35,679 bases of DNA from an uncultured Ectothiorhodospiraceae bacterium (GCA_947259575.1 CAMYMU010000062.1:1-35679), one strand, 5' to 3'; counted from the first letter of the stretch, positions 24,170 to 34,172 are shown. Numbers and translations are program-made. The notes: generated by a model not told the origin, from the letters alone.

Positions 24170-25861
24170 ATGGTAACAATCATAAATAAGCTAGAAGAGC
24201 ACAGTGCTGGGCACAACTCAGTCTGGCGCTTTCCGGCTGAGAATCAGGAAGTCGATCTAGTACAGCTTGGCCATCTGTCGCATCAATATGCGTTGGCTCT
24301 TCGAGAGCTAGGTGTGCAAAGGGGGCAACGCGTTGCCACGATTCTGGATAACGGTCTGGACCTGGTGGTATTGCTACTGGCGATCTGGCGCATAGGTGCC
24401 GTTGCTGTTCCATTACGTCCACGCGGAAACGTGCAGCTCAGTTACCGTAAGCACCTGCAAAACTATGATGACGTGTGCGATTTGTCACTGGCGATCCATG
24501 CGTCAGGCTTCGATCAGGAAACTCTGGATTTCTGTCAGCAGCGGAACAAACGTGCGGTTTGCGTCGATTACTTTCATGCTTACCGATCAACCGATAGTCA
24601 ACTCCCGAAAAATGTTGCTGTAGCAGCAGATGACCTTGCTCTGTTGCAATTCTCTTCCGGCAGTACAGGAAAACCGAAAGGTGTCATGGTGACCCATGGC
24701 ATGATGATGGCGCAACTGGACAATATCAGGGAAAACCATGCTATTTCCCGTGGAGGTGAGACGGTAGCTTCTTCAGCCTCATGGTTACCCATCAATCACG
24801 ACATGGGTTTGTTTATCGGCGTGTTATCACCCGTGCATACTGGTTGTGACAATTTACTGGCTCCGCCATCGTTTTATATGCGAAATCCAAAACGATGGTT
24901 TAAGTTGCTTTCTGACTATAACGTTGATTTCACGTTCAGTACCAATAGTGTTTTAGCCTCAACCTTAAACAACGTAAGCCGCTTGCAGGGTACAGATGAG
25001 GTTAATCTAGAACAGCTTCATATGTATGTAGCGGCTGAAAAAGTCAGCCCGGTCATTATTCGAAAATGTTATGAAGTACTTTGCCCGCTCGGTATGGATA
25101 AAAGCCAGGTCCATATTGGCTATGGAATGGCGGAAAATTCCCTGGGGTGTGCCTGTACCAAAAGTCATTATATAAATATCAACCAGTTTGTATTTGAAGA
25201 GAATGGTCAGGTCAGTGTGGTAAAGAGTCATCACCCCCATGCGATTGAACTGGTGGCCATCGGGCCGCCGGATAAAAATCATGTCATTACGATTCGTGAT
25301 CATTTTAACAATATCCTGCCAGAGTTGCGCTTGGGTGAAATTAATATCGAAAGCCCCTGTGTCAGTCCTGGCTACTACAATAACCCCGCTGCAACACAAC
25401 GTTCATTAGAAGGTGGCCGGTTACGCACGGGCGATCTGGGATTCTTCTACCAGGGTGAATTGTATTTTTATTCGCGCCGTGATGACATGTTGGTGATCGG
25501 TGGCCGAAATATTATTCCCGAAGATGTCGAGTTTACGGTAGAAGAAAAACTCAGTTTTGTAAGAGTGGGGGGTAGCTTCCTGTTAGGGATTGAAAATAGT
25601 GCTAAAGGCGTGACCGAGTTGGTTTTGTTGGTAGAGAACCATGCCTTGCGCTCAACAGAAGAAATGCTGGCAAACAGGGTGAAAATTCAAAAGCGGGTCT
25701 ACCAGGAGCATGACTTATTGTTAAATAAAATAATAATTTGCGCGAAGGGGACAATGGAAAAAACCTCCAGTGGCAAGAAAAGAAGAAAAATAATTCGCGA
25801 TCGTTTCGTTAACAATCAAATTGATAACCTGGAGATGGAATATGTCTCTACAGCAATATAA
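24170..25861 (+). CDS. Fatty acyl-AMP ligase (FAAL-like)
   Basis: An AMP-forming ligase of 563 residues, first gene of the island operon. LLQFSSGSTGKPKGVMVTHG is the ATP loop. SWLPINHDMGLFIGVLSPVH and VHIGYGMAENSLGCACT are typical of fatty acyl-AMP ligases, RLRTGDLGFFYQGELYFYSR is the hinge region, and MEKTSSGKKRRK holds the catalytic Lys. The expected role is to activate a fatty acid as adenylate and transfer it to a carrier protein, here probably the separate carrier encoded at 30783. The frame is open from 24104, but the ATG at 24170 follows a GGGGGA and gives an N-terminus of normal family length; the short spacing leaves some doubt. Its 3' end overlaps the next gene by 20 nt. Confidence 0.88.
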   Translation: MVTIINKLEEHSAGHNSVWRFPAENQEVDLVQLGHLSHQYALALRELGVQRGQRVATILDNGLDLVVLLLAIWRIGAVAVPLRPRGNVQLSYRKHLQNYDDVCDLSLAIHASGFDQETLDFCQQRNKRAVCVDYFHAYRSTDSQLPKNVAVAADDLALLQFSSGSTGKPKGVMVTHGMMMAQLDNIRENHAISRGGETVASSASWLPINHDMGLFIGVLSPVHTGCDNLLAPPSFYMRNPKRWFKLLSDYNVDFTFSTNSVLASTLNNVSRLQGTDEVNLEQLHMYVAAEKVSPVIIRKCYEVLCPLGMDKSQVHIGYGMAENSLGCACTKSHYININQFVFEENGQVSVVKSHHPHAIELVAIGPPDKNHVITIRDHFNNILPELRLGEINIESPCVSPGYYNNPAATQRSLEGGRLRTGDLGFFYQGELYFYSRRDDMLVIGGRNIIPEDVEFTVEEKLSFVRVGGSFLLGIENSAKGVTELVLLVENHALRSTEEMLANRVKIQKRVYQEHDLLLNKIIICAKGTMEKTSSGKKRRKIIRDRFVNNQIDNLEMEYVSTAI

Positions 25862-28796
25862 GGACTTTTGTAAACCGAAGTTAGCCGAGCTTCTGACGGC
25901 GTTGAAGCTGGACTCCCATTTTACTAAGGCGCAAGGCGATTACCTGTTCACGGATGATGGCCGGGAAATTCTGGATTTTATTGGTGGCTTTGGTTCGACT
26001 GTGCTTGGGCATAATCATCCTGAGATAGTTCGGACTGTCGTTGAATCGTTACAAGAGAGCAAGCCCATTCATGCGCAAGGTTCAATTCGCGATGGTGCAG
26101 CACATCTTGCACAACGTTTAAATGAACTGACACCACACGGTGGAGGTTATTACGTTAACTTCAGTAATAGCGGCGCAGAAAGTGTTGAGGCCGCCATCAA
26201 GCATGCCTACAAAGTACAGTTTGATAAGGTCCGGCGTGAATATGAAAGATTAACTCGGGTCCTGAATGATTTTTACTACAAGGTCGAAAGAGAGGGTCTT
26301 GAGCTTGAGCTGCCTGGCAAAAATAAAGATCTGATCGATTTTAGAGACGACCTGGATGAATATAATTTGTCCCAGTTTGAGGCATTTCAGAACAACCCGG
26401 TCATCATTGCATTCAAAGGATCGTTCCATGGAAAAACAGCTTCAGCTTTGAAGGTGACGTTTAACAAATCTTATCGCGAAGCATTTGAAGGTCTGTCGGC
26501 TTTACGTCCCGTTTATATCGACATCAACGATTCGCATCGTATACCGGAAATCTTAAATGAGCAGGTGAGTACGTTTTACTATCCTGTGATTAAAGGGAAT
26601 CAGGTGGAATTGCGTCCGGTGTCACTGCCCCGAGTGATTGCAATGGTATTTGAAGTTGTTTTAGGCGAGGGAGGTATTAAACCGGTACCGGATAAAACCC
26701 TGGCGCACATGGCAGAGTTTCATGCTCAGTGGCAAGTCCCTTATATTATCGATGAGGTCCAAACCGGTTGTGGGCGTATCGGTGAAATATACGCGCATGC
26801 ACAAACGCCTTTACGGAATATTCAGCCAGACTATATTGTGCTCAGCAAGGCCCTGGGTGGCGGGGTTGCGAAAATTGGTGCCACGTTGATTCGTAAAGAT
26901 ATTTATGATCACGATTTCGGGATTCTACATACTTCCACTTTTGCAGAAGATGAGTTGTCAGCGCGGGTAGGGTTGTGCGCGCTTGATATTTTGACGCGCA
27001 ATGATCGATCGCTACTGCAGGGTGTGATTAATCAAGGTGAATATTTATTGCAGAAACTAAAAGGCCTGCAGGAAAAGTTTCCGCAAATCATCAAGGACGT
27101 GCGTGGCAAGGGGTTAATGCTGGGTGTGGAATTTACCCCGCTCAAAGAGCGTTCGCCATTCTTTCGTGCCAGTGGGCGGCAAGGTGTTTTGTCGTTACTC
27201 ATCGCCAGTTACTTGCTGGAATACCATAACATTCGTTTGCTTGCACCTTTAAGCACGATGCTCAAAGGGAATCCAGGAAAAACTCGTCAGTCCATCCTCA
27301 GGGTACAACCATCGGCACTAGTGGGCACGGAGGAAATAGATCGTTTTATCACGGGCTTTGATGAAGTCTTACAAATTATTGAAAATAACAATGAGTATTG
27401 TCTGATCGGTCATCTAACAGGTTCACCCGTTCCCAAGTCGTTGCGTGAGAACGCACAATTTTTTAAAGTCAGCTGGCCGGTTACGGAACAAGAAAAACAT
27501 ATTGATGCGCGTACCGGTTTTGTGGTGCATCCAACCACGCTGGACAATCTGGTTGAATATTATTTTCCCTCATTTCTTGCCTATGACTGGGATACTAAAG
27601 GTGTCACGGACTGGTGGAATCGAATTAGTCGTTTCCTTGAACCTGTTCATGTCAAAAGTACCTATGTATCAGCCAATGACTTCGTGTTGGAAAATAATAT
27701 GGTCTTCGTGCCCTATTTGCCGGAAATGTTAAACGACCTGTCGCTGCCTTATTTGCGAAGGGAAGTACAGGATAAGGTACAGGATGCGGTTACGGTCGCG
27801 AAAGAACTGGGTGATGATAATATTCCGGTATCCATTGTCGGGCTTGGTGCCTATACCTCTATTGTTACTCAGAATGCACAGTTGATTAATGACTTTGAAG
27901 TGCCGGTTACCACTGGCAACACGTTTACCATCGGGCTGACAGTCTTGGGTATCATTGAAGCGGCACGGCGAAAATCGGTGGATCTGACTCAGGCGACGGT
28001 GGCTGTGGTGGGCGCGGCCGGTAATATCGGAATGGTGTTAGCACAATTGCTCGCGCAAAATGTCGGTAAACTGCAGCTCATTGGACGCCCAGGTGATCAG
28101 TCCGTACAACGATTGAAACATGTTCGCCAAAGTTGTTGGCAAGAACTGTTAAAGCACATTCATAATGACAAACTAAGTGGATTATCGGCCAGCGATACGC
28201 AACTGACGGGTATCGGTCTGGCTGTTTTCGAACTGCTCGAACAAGCAAAAGAAGATAGCCATCCCCTGCATCCCGTTGCCGCCGCACTCAATCAGGAAGA
28301 ATTGCCAACGCAACTTGGCCGCTTAATGGATGATGCACTTTGCCAGTTATTTGCGGATGACATTCCCTGGGTGGAGTTAAACGCAGGACTGGGAGATTTA
28401 ACCGGCTGTGATGTCGTCATCGTTTCCACAAATTCTCATGATGCAGAACTGATAAAACCAGCAAACCTTAAGCCCGGTGCCATTGTTTGTTGCACTTCGG
28501 TGCCCTCTAACCTGAGTCATGACTTTGATAATAATAAAAAAGATTGCCTGGCGTTTGATGGTGGGCTGGCAATGTTGCCGGATGATTCACGAGTAGACTT
28601 TGTTGGCATGCCGGGCGGGGCACTTGCATATGGTTGTCTGGCGGAAACATTTTTACTGGGTTTTGACGGGCAAAACCATTCCTACAGCAAGGGCGCGGTC
28701 ACCCTCGATCAGGTTTACCAAATGATGGAAATGGCGCAAACCCATGGTTTTGAACTGGGTAGTTTGAAACTGGGCGAGCAGATACTGCATGAATAG
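25842..28796 (+). CDS. Class III aminotransferase fused to acyl-ACP reductase (AAR-like)
   Basis: A 984-residue fusion. Residues about 15-510 are a fold-type I, class III PLP aminotransferase: FSNSGAESVEAAIKHAYK, FKGSFHGKTASALKVT, YIIDEVQTGCGRIGE, and VLSKALGGGVAK with the PLP lysine K336. Residues about 518-984 resemble cyanobacterial long-chain acyl-ACP reductase: CLIGHLTG, LPEML, GLGAYTSIVTQNAQL, TTGNTFTIG, ATVAVVGAAGNIGMVLAQ (NADPH-binding, from G724) and YGCLAETFLLGFDG, with C932 at the place of the thioester-forming cysteine. About 80 extra residues sit inside the reductase Rossmann region. Inferred role: reduce acyl-carrier thioester to fatty aldehyde and transaminate it to a long-chain amine. 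The start is the ATG after GGAGATGG; a TTG at 25821 is less likely. Confidence 0.88.
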   Translation: MSLQQYKDFCKPKLAELLTALKLDSHFTKAQGDYLFTDDGREILDFIGGFGSTVLGHNHPEIVRTVVESLQESKPIHAQGSIRDGAAHLAQRLNELTPHGGGYYVNFSNSGAESVEAAIKHAYKVQFDKVRREYERLTRVLNDFYYKVEREGLELELPGKNKDLIDFRDDLDEYNLSQFEAFQNNPVIIAFKGSFHGKTASALKVTFNKSYREAFEGLSALRPVYIDINDSHRIPEILNEQVSTFYYPVIKGNQVELRPVSLPRVIAMVFEVVLGEGGIKPVPDKTLAHMAEFHAQWQVPYIIDEVQTGCGRIGEIYAHAQTPLRNIQPDYIVLSKALGGGVAKIGATLIRKDIYDHDFGILHTSTFAEDELSARVGLCALDILTRNDRSLLQGVINQGEYLLQKLKGLQEKFPQIIKDVRGKGLMLGVEFTPLKERSPFFRASGRQGVLSLLIASYLLEYHNIRLLAPLSTMLKGNPGKTRQSILRVQPSALVGTEEIDRFITGFDEVLQIIENNNEYCLIGHLTGSPVPKSLRENAQFFKVSWPVTEQEKHIDARTGFVVHPTTLDNLVEYYFPSFLAYDWDTKGVTDWWNRISRFLEPVHVKSTYVSANDFVLENNMVFVPYLPEMLNDLSLPYLRREVQDKVQDAVTVAKELGDDNIPVSIVGLGAYTSIVTQNAQLINDFEVPVTTGNTFTIGLTVLGIIEAARRKSVDLTQATVAVVGAAGNIGMVLAQLLAQNVGKLQLIGRPGDQSVQRLKHVRQSCWQELLKHIHNDKLSGLSASDTQLTGIGLAVFELLEQAKEDSHPLHPVAAALNQEELPTQLGRLMDDALCQLFADDIPWVELNAGLGDLTGCDVVIVSTNSHDAELIKPANLKPGAIVCCTSVPSNLSHDFDNNKKDCLAFDGGLAMLPDDSRVDFVGMPGGALAYGCLAETFLLGFDGQNHSYSKGAVTLDQVYQMMEMAQTHGFELGSLKLGEQILHE

Positions 28797-28870
28797 CAAA
28801 TCCTGAATTTACGGCTGTAGCCGGACAGATATTCACGATTAAAAAACTAACGGCAAGGAAGGACACGGGC

Positions 28871-30715
28871 ATGTTTAATTTTACGACTGAAAAGCAAAAA
28901 CAGGTTTTCAAGGCATTTAACTCTATCAACAGTGTTACTGATATTGTCGAAAGCCATATCACCGCTTACGGTGACCGGTCTGCGATTCGTTATGATACCG
29001 GGGTAACCTACCGTTCTATCAGCTTTGCCGAGTATCAAAAATATTTACTGGCCATGATTCAGTTTTTTTCACGCGAAGGTGCTGAAGCAAAAGTTGTGGC
29101 CACGTTCTGTAAAAACAGGATTGAATGGGATATGACGGCATTGGGGGCCTTTTATACCGCCAATATCATATTTCCACTGGATACCAAGCTGAATGATGAT
29201 GAGCTTAATCATGTTTTATCAATCAACCCGCCGGATTACGTGTTGGTTTCCAGGGCACAATTACCTCGGCTCAGGGAGTTGCTTGCTAAGCATCAGCTTG
29301 CGTCCATTGTGTTGGTGGCAGATATTATCGAGGTGTTTGAAGATCAGGATGTCGATCCCATTGCATTGAATGCAAATGAAATCAGCCTGCGCCAGGTGAT
29401 GCAAGACTATGATCCGGATCTGAACATATTGCCCAGCCCGCTGTTGAATGATCCAGAAACCATTCTGGGCCACTATCCCACTTCGGGCACGACCAGTTTG
29501 CCAAAAATTGTGCAGATCACTCATGGAAATATTGTTGCAGAAGTCAATGAGGCAGTGGACGTTATTAATCTGCGCGCCAACGAAGAACTATTGAATATTG
29601 GTCCCTATACGCATATTGCCACACTGGTCGAGTTCTTGGTTACCAAGACCCGCGGTTTTTCGGTCACTTACTTCACGCGCGAACCGGATGACGATGATGT
29701 GCTGGAAGATGAAATCAAAAAACTAAAAAAGCTTGGTGTGCGCATCAAAGTATTGATGGCGGTGCCCAAATTTTGGATTTATTTGCTAAAAGAACTTCTG
29801 GAGGAAATGAAAAACAAGCACACCTTGCGCAACCTATATGAATATCTTGTCAGTATCGAGAAGAACGGCAAGTTATATGATATCGGCAGTCTGGACAAAG
29901 CAAAGCTTACTGCTATGCGCATATTGTTGCGTAATAAACTTGGTGGTTATTTCAGTTACGGAATTTCATCCTCCATGAAACTAGATGGGGCACTGGTCGA
30001 GATTTTTGGCAAGCTGGGCATCACGGTGATTGATATTTACGGTGCGACGGAATGTTGCGGAATCATTTCACGCAACCGTCTAAATGATCTCAAGCCAGGG
30101 TCCTGTGGCAGGATTATCGGTATGCTGGACTACCAGTTTGCAGATCAACGTCGTATTCCGGGAATTGAAAAGGAAGTAGGGATACTCGAAGTAAAAGGTC
30201 CGACTATCATGCATTCTTATAAAGGAATGGAACGGAATGCGGTACTTGATAACGATGGCTATTATTCAACCGGGGACCTGTGCTGGGAAGACGATGATGG
30301 TTTCTTGCATATCGTCGGACGTGAGAAAGAATTAATGCGCTGGAAGGATGGCACTTATATTGATCCACAACACTTGTCTAATCTGATGGTGCGTAGCATT
30401 TTTGTTAAAGATGCTCTGGTAACCCGCTTAAATCCTGAAGATGATTATTTAAGTGTTTATGTTTATCCAGATTATAAACGCATACACAAAGATCCTCAGT
30501 GGAACAAAGAAATTGAAACAGGGGTGAGCGAAAATGCTGCGCTTCGACATAGGTTTGAGAGTGCTATCGATTATGCTCAATCTATAGCCAATATCACGCC
30601 AGAGTTAAGTAAGAAAGTCATTTATATATTACCCAGGTCGTTACAACGTACACCTACTCACAAGATAAAGTTTATTTACGAATTTGAGCGGTTGCACCTG
30701 GCTGAGCCTATCTGA
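28871..30715 (+). CDS. Second AMP-forming acyl ligase (long-chain acyl-CoA synthetase-like)
   Basis: A 614-residue ANL-superfamily enzyme, more like long-chain acyl-CoA synthetases than the first ligase. GHYPTSGTTSLPKIVQITHG is the ATP loop, DIYGATECCGIISRNRL the second motif, DGYYSTGDLCWEDDDG the AMP-binding Asp, GREKELMRWKDGTYIDPQHL the hinge and THKIKFIYEFERLH the C-terminal Lys. AAGGAAGGA precedes the ATG. It lies 74 nt after the aminotransferase-reductase and 67 nt before a carrier-protein gene. It may load that carrier, make an acyl-CoA, or, like some ANL enzymes, acylate an amine directly. The substrate is unknown. Confidence 0.85.
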   Translation: MFNFTTEKQKQVFKAFNSINSVTDIVESHITAYGDRSAIRYDTGVTYRSISFAEYQKYLLAMIQFFSREGAEAKVVATFCKNRIEWDMTALGAFYTANIIFPLDTKLNDDELNHVLSINPPDYVLVSRAQLPRLRELLAKHQLASIVLVADIIEVFEDQDVDPIALNANEISLRQVMQDYDPDLNILPSPLLNDPETILGHYPTSGTTSLPKIVQITHGNIVAEVNEAVDVINLRANEELLNIGPYTHIATLVEFLVTKTRGFSVTYFTREPDDDDVLEDEIKKLKKLGVRIKVLMAVPKFWIYLLKELLEEMKNKHTLRNLYEYLVSIEKNGKLYDIGSLDKAKLTAMRILLRNKLGGYFSYGISSSMKLDGALVEIFGKLGITVIDIYGATECCGIISRNRLNDLKPGSCGRIIGMLDYQFADQRRIPGIEKEVGILEVKGPTIMHSYKGMERNAVLDNDGYYSTGDLCWEDDDGFLHIVGREKELMRWKDGTYIDPQHLSNLMVRSIFVKDALVTRLNPEDDYLSVYVYPDYKRIHKDPQWNKEIETGVSENAALRHRFESAIDYAQSIANITPELSKKVIYILPRSLQRTPTHKIKFIYEFERLHLAEPI

Positions 30716-30782
30716 ACAACCAGATTAGCTAACAGCGCAGCTATTTTCGAACAGTACGCTGCAGGGTTATAGGGAGATAAAC

Positions 30783-31046
30783 ATGTCATCTAAGCAAGGT
30801 ATGCTGAAAGAGTTAATCAGCTTGTGCCACGAAAATGATGTCAGTAGCGTTAGCGAACTTGAACAATATGCTGATGCCGATATTTTTGAGGCCGGCATCA
30901 TTGATTCTTCTGGCATGGTGTATATACAGGCTATTATTGATCAACATTATTCTGTTGAAATACCAGCAGAAATGTTTGTTACCGAGTTGCGCAGTCTGGA
31001 TGCCATAGCAAATTATTTACAGGAAACAATAAATGAAAGGCAATAA
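30783..31046 (+). CDS. Acyl carrier protein, DltC-like
   Basis: An 87-residue acidic helical protein. DIFEAGIIDSSGMVYIQAII matches the phosphopantetheine motif of small carrier proteins, with Ser42 as attachment site; the II-D-S pattern is closer to D-alanyl carrier proteins (DltC) than to AcpP. AGGGAG lies 6 nt before the ATG. It is the only carrier in the island and therefore the probable acyl holder for the ligase and the reductase domain. Its stop overlaps the next gene by 14 nt. A phosphopantetheinyl transferase is not encoded here. Confidence 0.85.
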   Translation: MSSKQGMLKELISLCHENDVSSVSELEQYADADIFEAGIIDSSGMVYIQAIIDQHYSVEIPAEMFVTELRSLDAIANYLQETINERQ

Positions 31047-31836
31047 TTTATTTATGAAATATTTTCTAGCATGCTTACTTGTGAGCTTGCTATTTGTTTC
31101 GACACAGAGTTTTGCTAATGATGCGGCACGCATCGGGCTAGAAATTGCCAGGGAGGCTGATCGGCGCGATCAGGGCTTTGCTGATCTTACGGCGAATATC
31201 ACCATGATCATAAAACAGGATGGCAGTCAACAACAACGAGAGTTGAAGTTTTCTGCGCTGGAACTCAACGATGATGGCGAAAAGCGCCTGTTTGTTTTTC
31301 GGCATCCAGCAGACATCAAGGGTACTGCCGTGCTGAATTATTCCCATATCAAGGGTGATGACGATCAATGGATATTTTTGCCGGCATTTAAACGGGTTAA
31401 GCGTATATCATCTGCCAATAAAACCACGCCCTTTGTGGGTAGCGAATTCGCCTATGAAGATCTGGTTTCTATCGAAGTACCGAAATATCATTACCTGTAT
31501 CTGGGTGACGAAGAGATACAAGGCCAGTCCTGTTTCAAGGTGCAGTTCACCCCCAGTTATGAAAACTCAGGTTATAGCAGGCAGATTGTCTATCTTGATA
31601 AACAGTACTACCGGATTCTAAAAGTCGATTTTTTTGACCATCAAAATGCGCTTTTTAAAACATTAACTGCGAATGGTTACAAACAATATTTGGGAAAATA
31701 CTGGCGGCCGGATAGTTTGCATATGGTGAATCACAGGGATAATCGACAAACGATTATGCAATGGCAAAATATAAAGATGAAAAACGGTTTAAGTCAGCGA
31801 GACTTTACTGTTATGGCATTAAAAAGATCACGCTAG
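31033..31836 (+). CDS. LolA-like periplasmic (outer membrane lipoprotein-sorting type) protein
   Basis: A 267-residue exported protein. The N-terminus (FLACLLVSLLFVSTQSFA, then ND) is a signal peptide with a probable cut after SFA. The mature part matches the LolA-like family often named outer membrane lipoprotein-sorting protein: FRHPADIKGTAVLNYSHI, DDQWIFLPAFKRVKRISSAN, FVGSEFAYEDLVS and YSRQIVYLDKQYYRILKVDF. The fold should be an open beta barrel with a lipid-binding cavity. AGGAAA 8 nt before 31033 supports this start; ATG 31054 is the alternative. It lies next to an RND exporter and would shuttle a lipid through the periplasm. Confidence 0.86.
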   Translation: MKGNNLFMKYFLACLLVSLLFVSTQSFANDAARIGLEIAREADRRDQGFADLTANITMIIKQDGSQQQRELKFSALELNDDGEKRLFVFRHPADIKGTAVLNYSHIKGDDDQWIFLPAFKRVKRISSANKTTPFVGSEFAYEDLVSIEVPKYHYLYLGDEEIQGQSCFKVQFTPSYENSGYSRQIVYLDKQYYRILKVDFFDHQNALFKTLTANGYKQYLGKYWRPDSLHMVNHRDNRQTIMQWQNIKMKNGLSQRDFTVMALKRSR

Positions 31837-31844
31837 GTACGAAT

Positions 31845-34172
31845 GTGATCAACATCGCCAGCCTCTATAAACACCGCTACTGGTTGCTCGCTGCCTGGAT
31901 CATGATAGTCGGAGGGTTTCTAGCCGTCATTGGACACAGATTGCTATCGCCTGTACCTGTTATTGATAATTCTGTTGGGGTTTGGTTTTTACAGGACGAT
32001 CCATTACGAACTTTTTATGAGCAATACAACAGAGACTTTGGCGAAAAGGAATGGAGCCTGTTGCTGCTGGAGACCGATGATATCTACAGCCCGGTTTTCC
32101 TGAGGGATCTACAAACACTGACCGAACAACTAAAAAAAATTCCTCACATCAAGAAAGTCACTTCGCTGACCAATGTGCGTGATAATAAGCTTAGCCCCGA
32201 TGGTGTGCTGGATTATTTGCCGATATACAGGGTTAAATACGGTGAACTGGCCAGCCAGTCACAACTCACGACCTTTAAACAACGATTAATGGCGAATGAA
32301 TTATTTGATAAAAATCTTTTCCGCCGTGATAGCCGACAGTATACCGTGGTACTTATTCAAAATGACAACTTGATCTATGAACAACAGCCATACCGTATAG
32401 AACTGGTTGATAGAATTAAGCAACAGGTTGTTTTGTTTGACTCCATCAAGCGCTATGCATTGGCAGGGACAACCGTTGTCAACGCAGAACTCAACAGGGC
32501 GGCAAGAGATGACGCTATTTTATTTTATATATTGATTACGGTTTTTTTGGCGATCTTTGCCCTGGTTTCATTAAGAAGTATCCGGGATATTGTTGTGCTG
32601 TTTTCTGTAGTGCTCGGAAGTATGTTACCCGCGATGGGGCTGCTGGCATTATTGGATATTGCTTACAATATGGTAACGATTATGATGCCAACGATCCTGA
32701 TTTCATTGTCGGTAGCCGGTGTGGTGCATGTAATTAGCGAATTCCATATGTTACGTGTTAAACAACGCCCATTACAGGCGGCACAAACCACCATACAGCA
32801 ACTATGGAAGCCGGCTTTGTGGACTGCCCTGACAACGATAGTCGCTTTCTCATCTCTGACACTCAGTACGGTCAATCCAGTCTTTCAGTTAGGCCTGTTT
32901 GCAGCCATCGGTATTTTTCTTGCTTGGTTGAATACCGTGTTTGTTGCCCCGGTACTGCTGGTCATGTTGTGGCAGAACGCAGAGCAAAAAATCAGTTCAG
33001 CGAAGCGAGGGCTCAGTCTTCGTGTCATTGATATGGCTCGTCGTGGGCGAGGCATTTCACTGTTGTTGTTTGTACTGCTTTTATTACCACTTTACGGGTT
33101 AGGCAACCTGGAAACGGATACGAACTATACCAAATTCTTTGATAGTAAAATGGACGTTAGTCAATCTTATGATGCTATAGCTAGGGCCGGTTTTGCACAG
33201 AACCCATTGATTATCTCTGTGGAATATCCTGAAAATTCTGAGTTTGGTTCAGAGCAAACTTTTTCCGGTATTGTGCAATTCGAACAAGCGATAAATTCTC
33301 TTGCTGGAGTCATCAAGATCATGTCGACAACGGAGCTGGTTCGACAGATTGACCGCGCTTTTAATGCAGAGCATACATCAGAGCAAAAGTTTCTGGGCTA
33401 TAACAGGCAACAAATAAATCAGCTGTTACTACTGGGTGAACTCAGTGGTAATGATGATATTAAGGATTTTCTTAGTCAGAATAAACGCAAGACTCAAATT
33501 GTTGCCCTGACACCGTACATGAGTTCAAAGGAACTCGCACAGTTCAATAAAAAAGTACAGGCACTGCGTGCGCAGTTTTTTCCACCATCCGTTAAAGTGC
33601 GAATGACAGGTACCACGGTATTATGGGCAAACATGGATGAAAATGTCAGTCAGACACAACTGACATCTATCCTGGGAGTTGGATTATTCCTGATTATATT
33701 TCTTATCACCGTGTTTCGTTCGATAAAACTGGGTGTGATAACGGTGATCGCCAATTTTTTACCATTGGCGATTACACTCGGTACCATGGGCTGGTTCGAT
33801 ATAAAGATCAATCTTGCCACTGCTTTGATAGGGGGTGTGTCATTAGGGGTGGTAGTCGATGATACCCTGCATTTTATTTATCGTGTACAGCTGAATTTAA
33901 AAAATAAAATGGATTGGGATGAGGCGATTGATAACGCCATGCTGACGGTTGGGCAAAGCATAATTAAAACGACCGTCATTATTACGGGTGGGTTTATAAC
34001 ATTGGCCAGTTCCAGTTTCCTTCCCAGTTCCCACTTCGGTATTTTTATCAGCATTGCCATCGTGACCGCATTGTTTTTCGATTTATTTGTGCTTCCAGCC
34101 GTACTGAAAATGCTTAATCCAGGAAAAACCCCCGATCTTATATCCTCAGCAGAGCGTGTAGATAAAAATTAA
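31845..34172 (+). CDS. RND-superfamily (MMPL-type) exporter
   Basis: A 776-residue inner-membrane transporter. One helix near the N-terminus (about residues 9-31) is followed by a large periplasmic domain, a block of five helices (about 225-385), another periplasmic domain, and a second helix block near the C-terminus containing GGVSLGVVVDDTLHFIY, with the paired Asp typical of proton-driven MMPL/RND proteins. Such proteins, including MmpL and HpnN, export lipids. I prefer the GTG at 31845: it follows AGGT by 6 nt and the preceding stop by 8 nt. The ATG at 31761 would force a 76-nt overlap and a polar N-terminus. It is translationally close to the LolA-like gene. Confidence 0.88.
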   Translation: MINIASLYKHRYWLLAAWIMIVGGFLAVIGHRLLSPVPVIDNSVGVWFLQDDPLRTFYEQYNRDFGEKEWSLLLLETDDIYSPVFLRDLQTLTEQLKKIPHIKKVTSLTNVRDNKLSPDGVLDYLPIYRVKYGELASQSQLTTFKQRLMANELFDKNLFRRDSRQYTVVLIQNDNLIYEQQPYRIELVDRIKQQVVLFDSIKRYALAGTTVVNAELNRAARDDAILFYILITVFLAIFALVSLRSIRDIVVLFSVVLGSMLPAMGLLALLDIAYNMVTIMMPTILISLSVAGVVHVISEFHMLRVKQRPLQAAQTTIQQLWKPALWTALTTIVAFSSLTLSTVNPVFQLGLFAAIGIFLAWLNTVFVAPVLLVMLWQNAEQKISSAKRGLSLRVIDMARRGRGISLLLFVLLLLPLYGLGNLETDTNYTKFFDSKMDVSQSYDAIARAGFAQNPLIISVEYPENSEFGSEQTFSGIVQFEQAINSLAGVIKIMSTTELVRQIDRAFNAEHTSEQKFLGYNRQQINQLLLLGELSGNDDIKDFLSQNKRKTQIVALTPYMSSKELAQFNKKVQALRAQFFPPSVKVRMTGTTVLWANMDENVSQTQLTSILGVGLFLIIFLITVFRSIKLGVITVIANFLPLAITLGTMGWFDIKINLATALIGGVSLGVVVDDTLHFIYRVQLNLKNKMDWDEAIDNAMLTVGQSIIKTTVIITGGFITLASSSFLPSSHFGIFISIAIVTALFFDLFVLPAVLKMLNPGKTPDLISSAERVDKN

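Noticed and set aside
31761-31844. Upstream ATG of the RND exporter
   Set aside because: It would overlap the LolA-like gene by 76 nt and add a charged, non-family stretch; the GTG at 31845 has a ribosome binding site.
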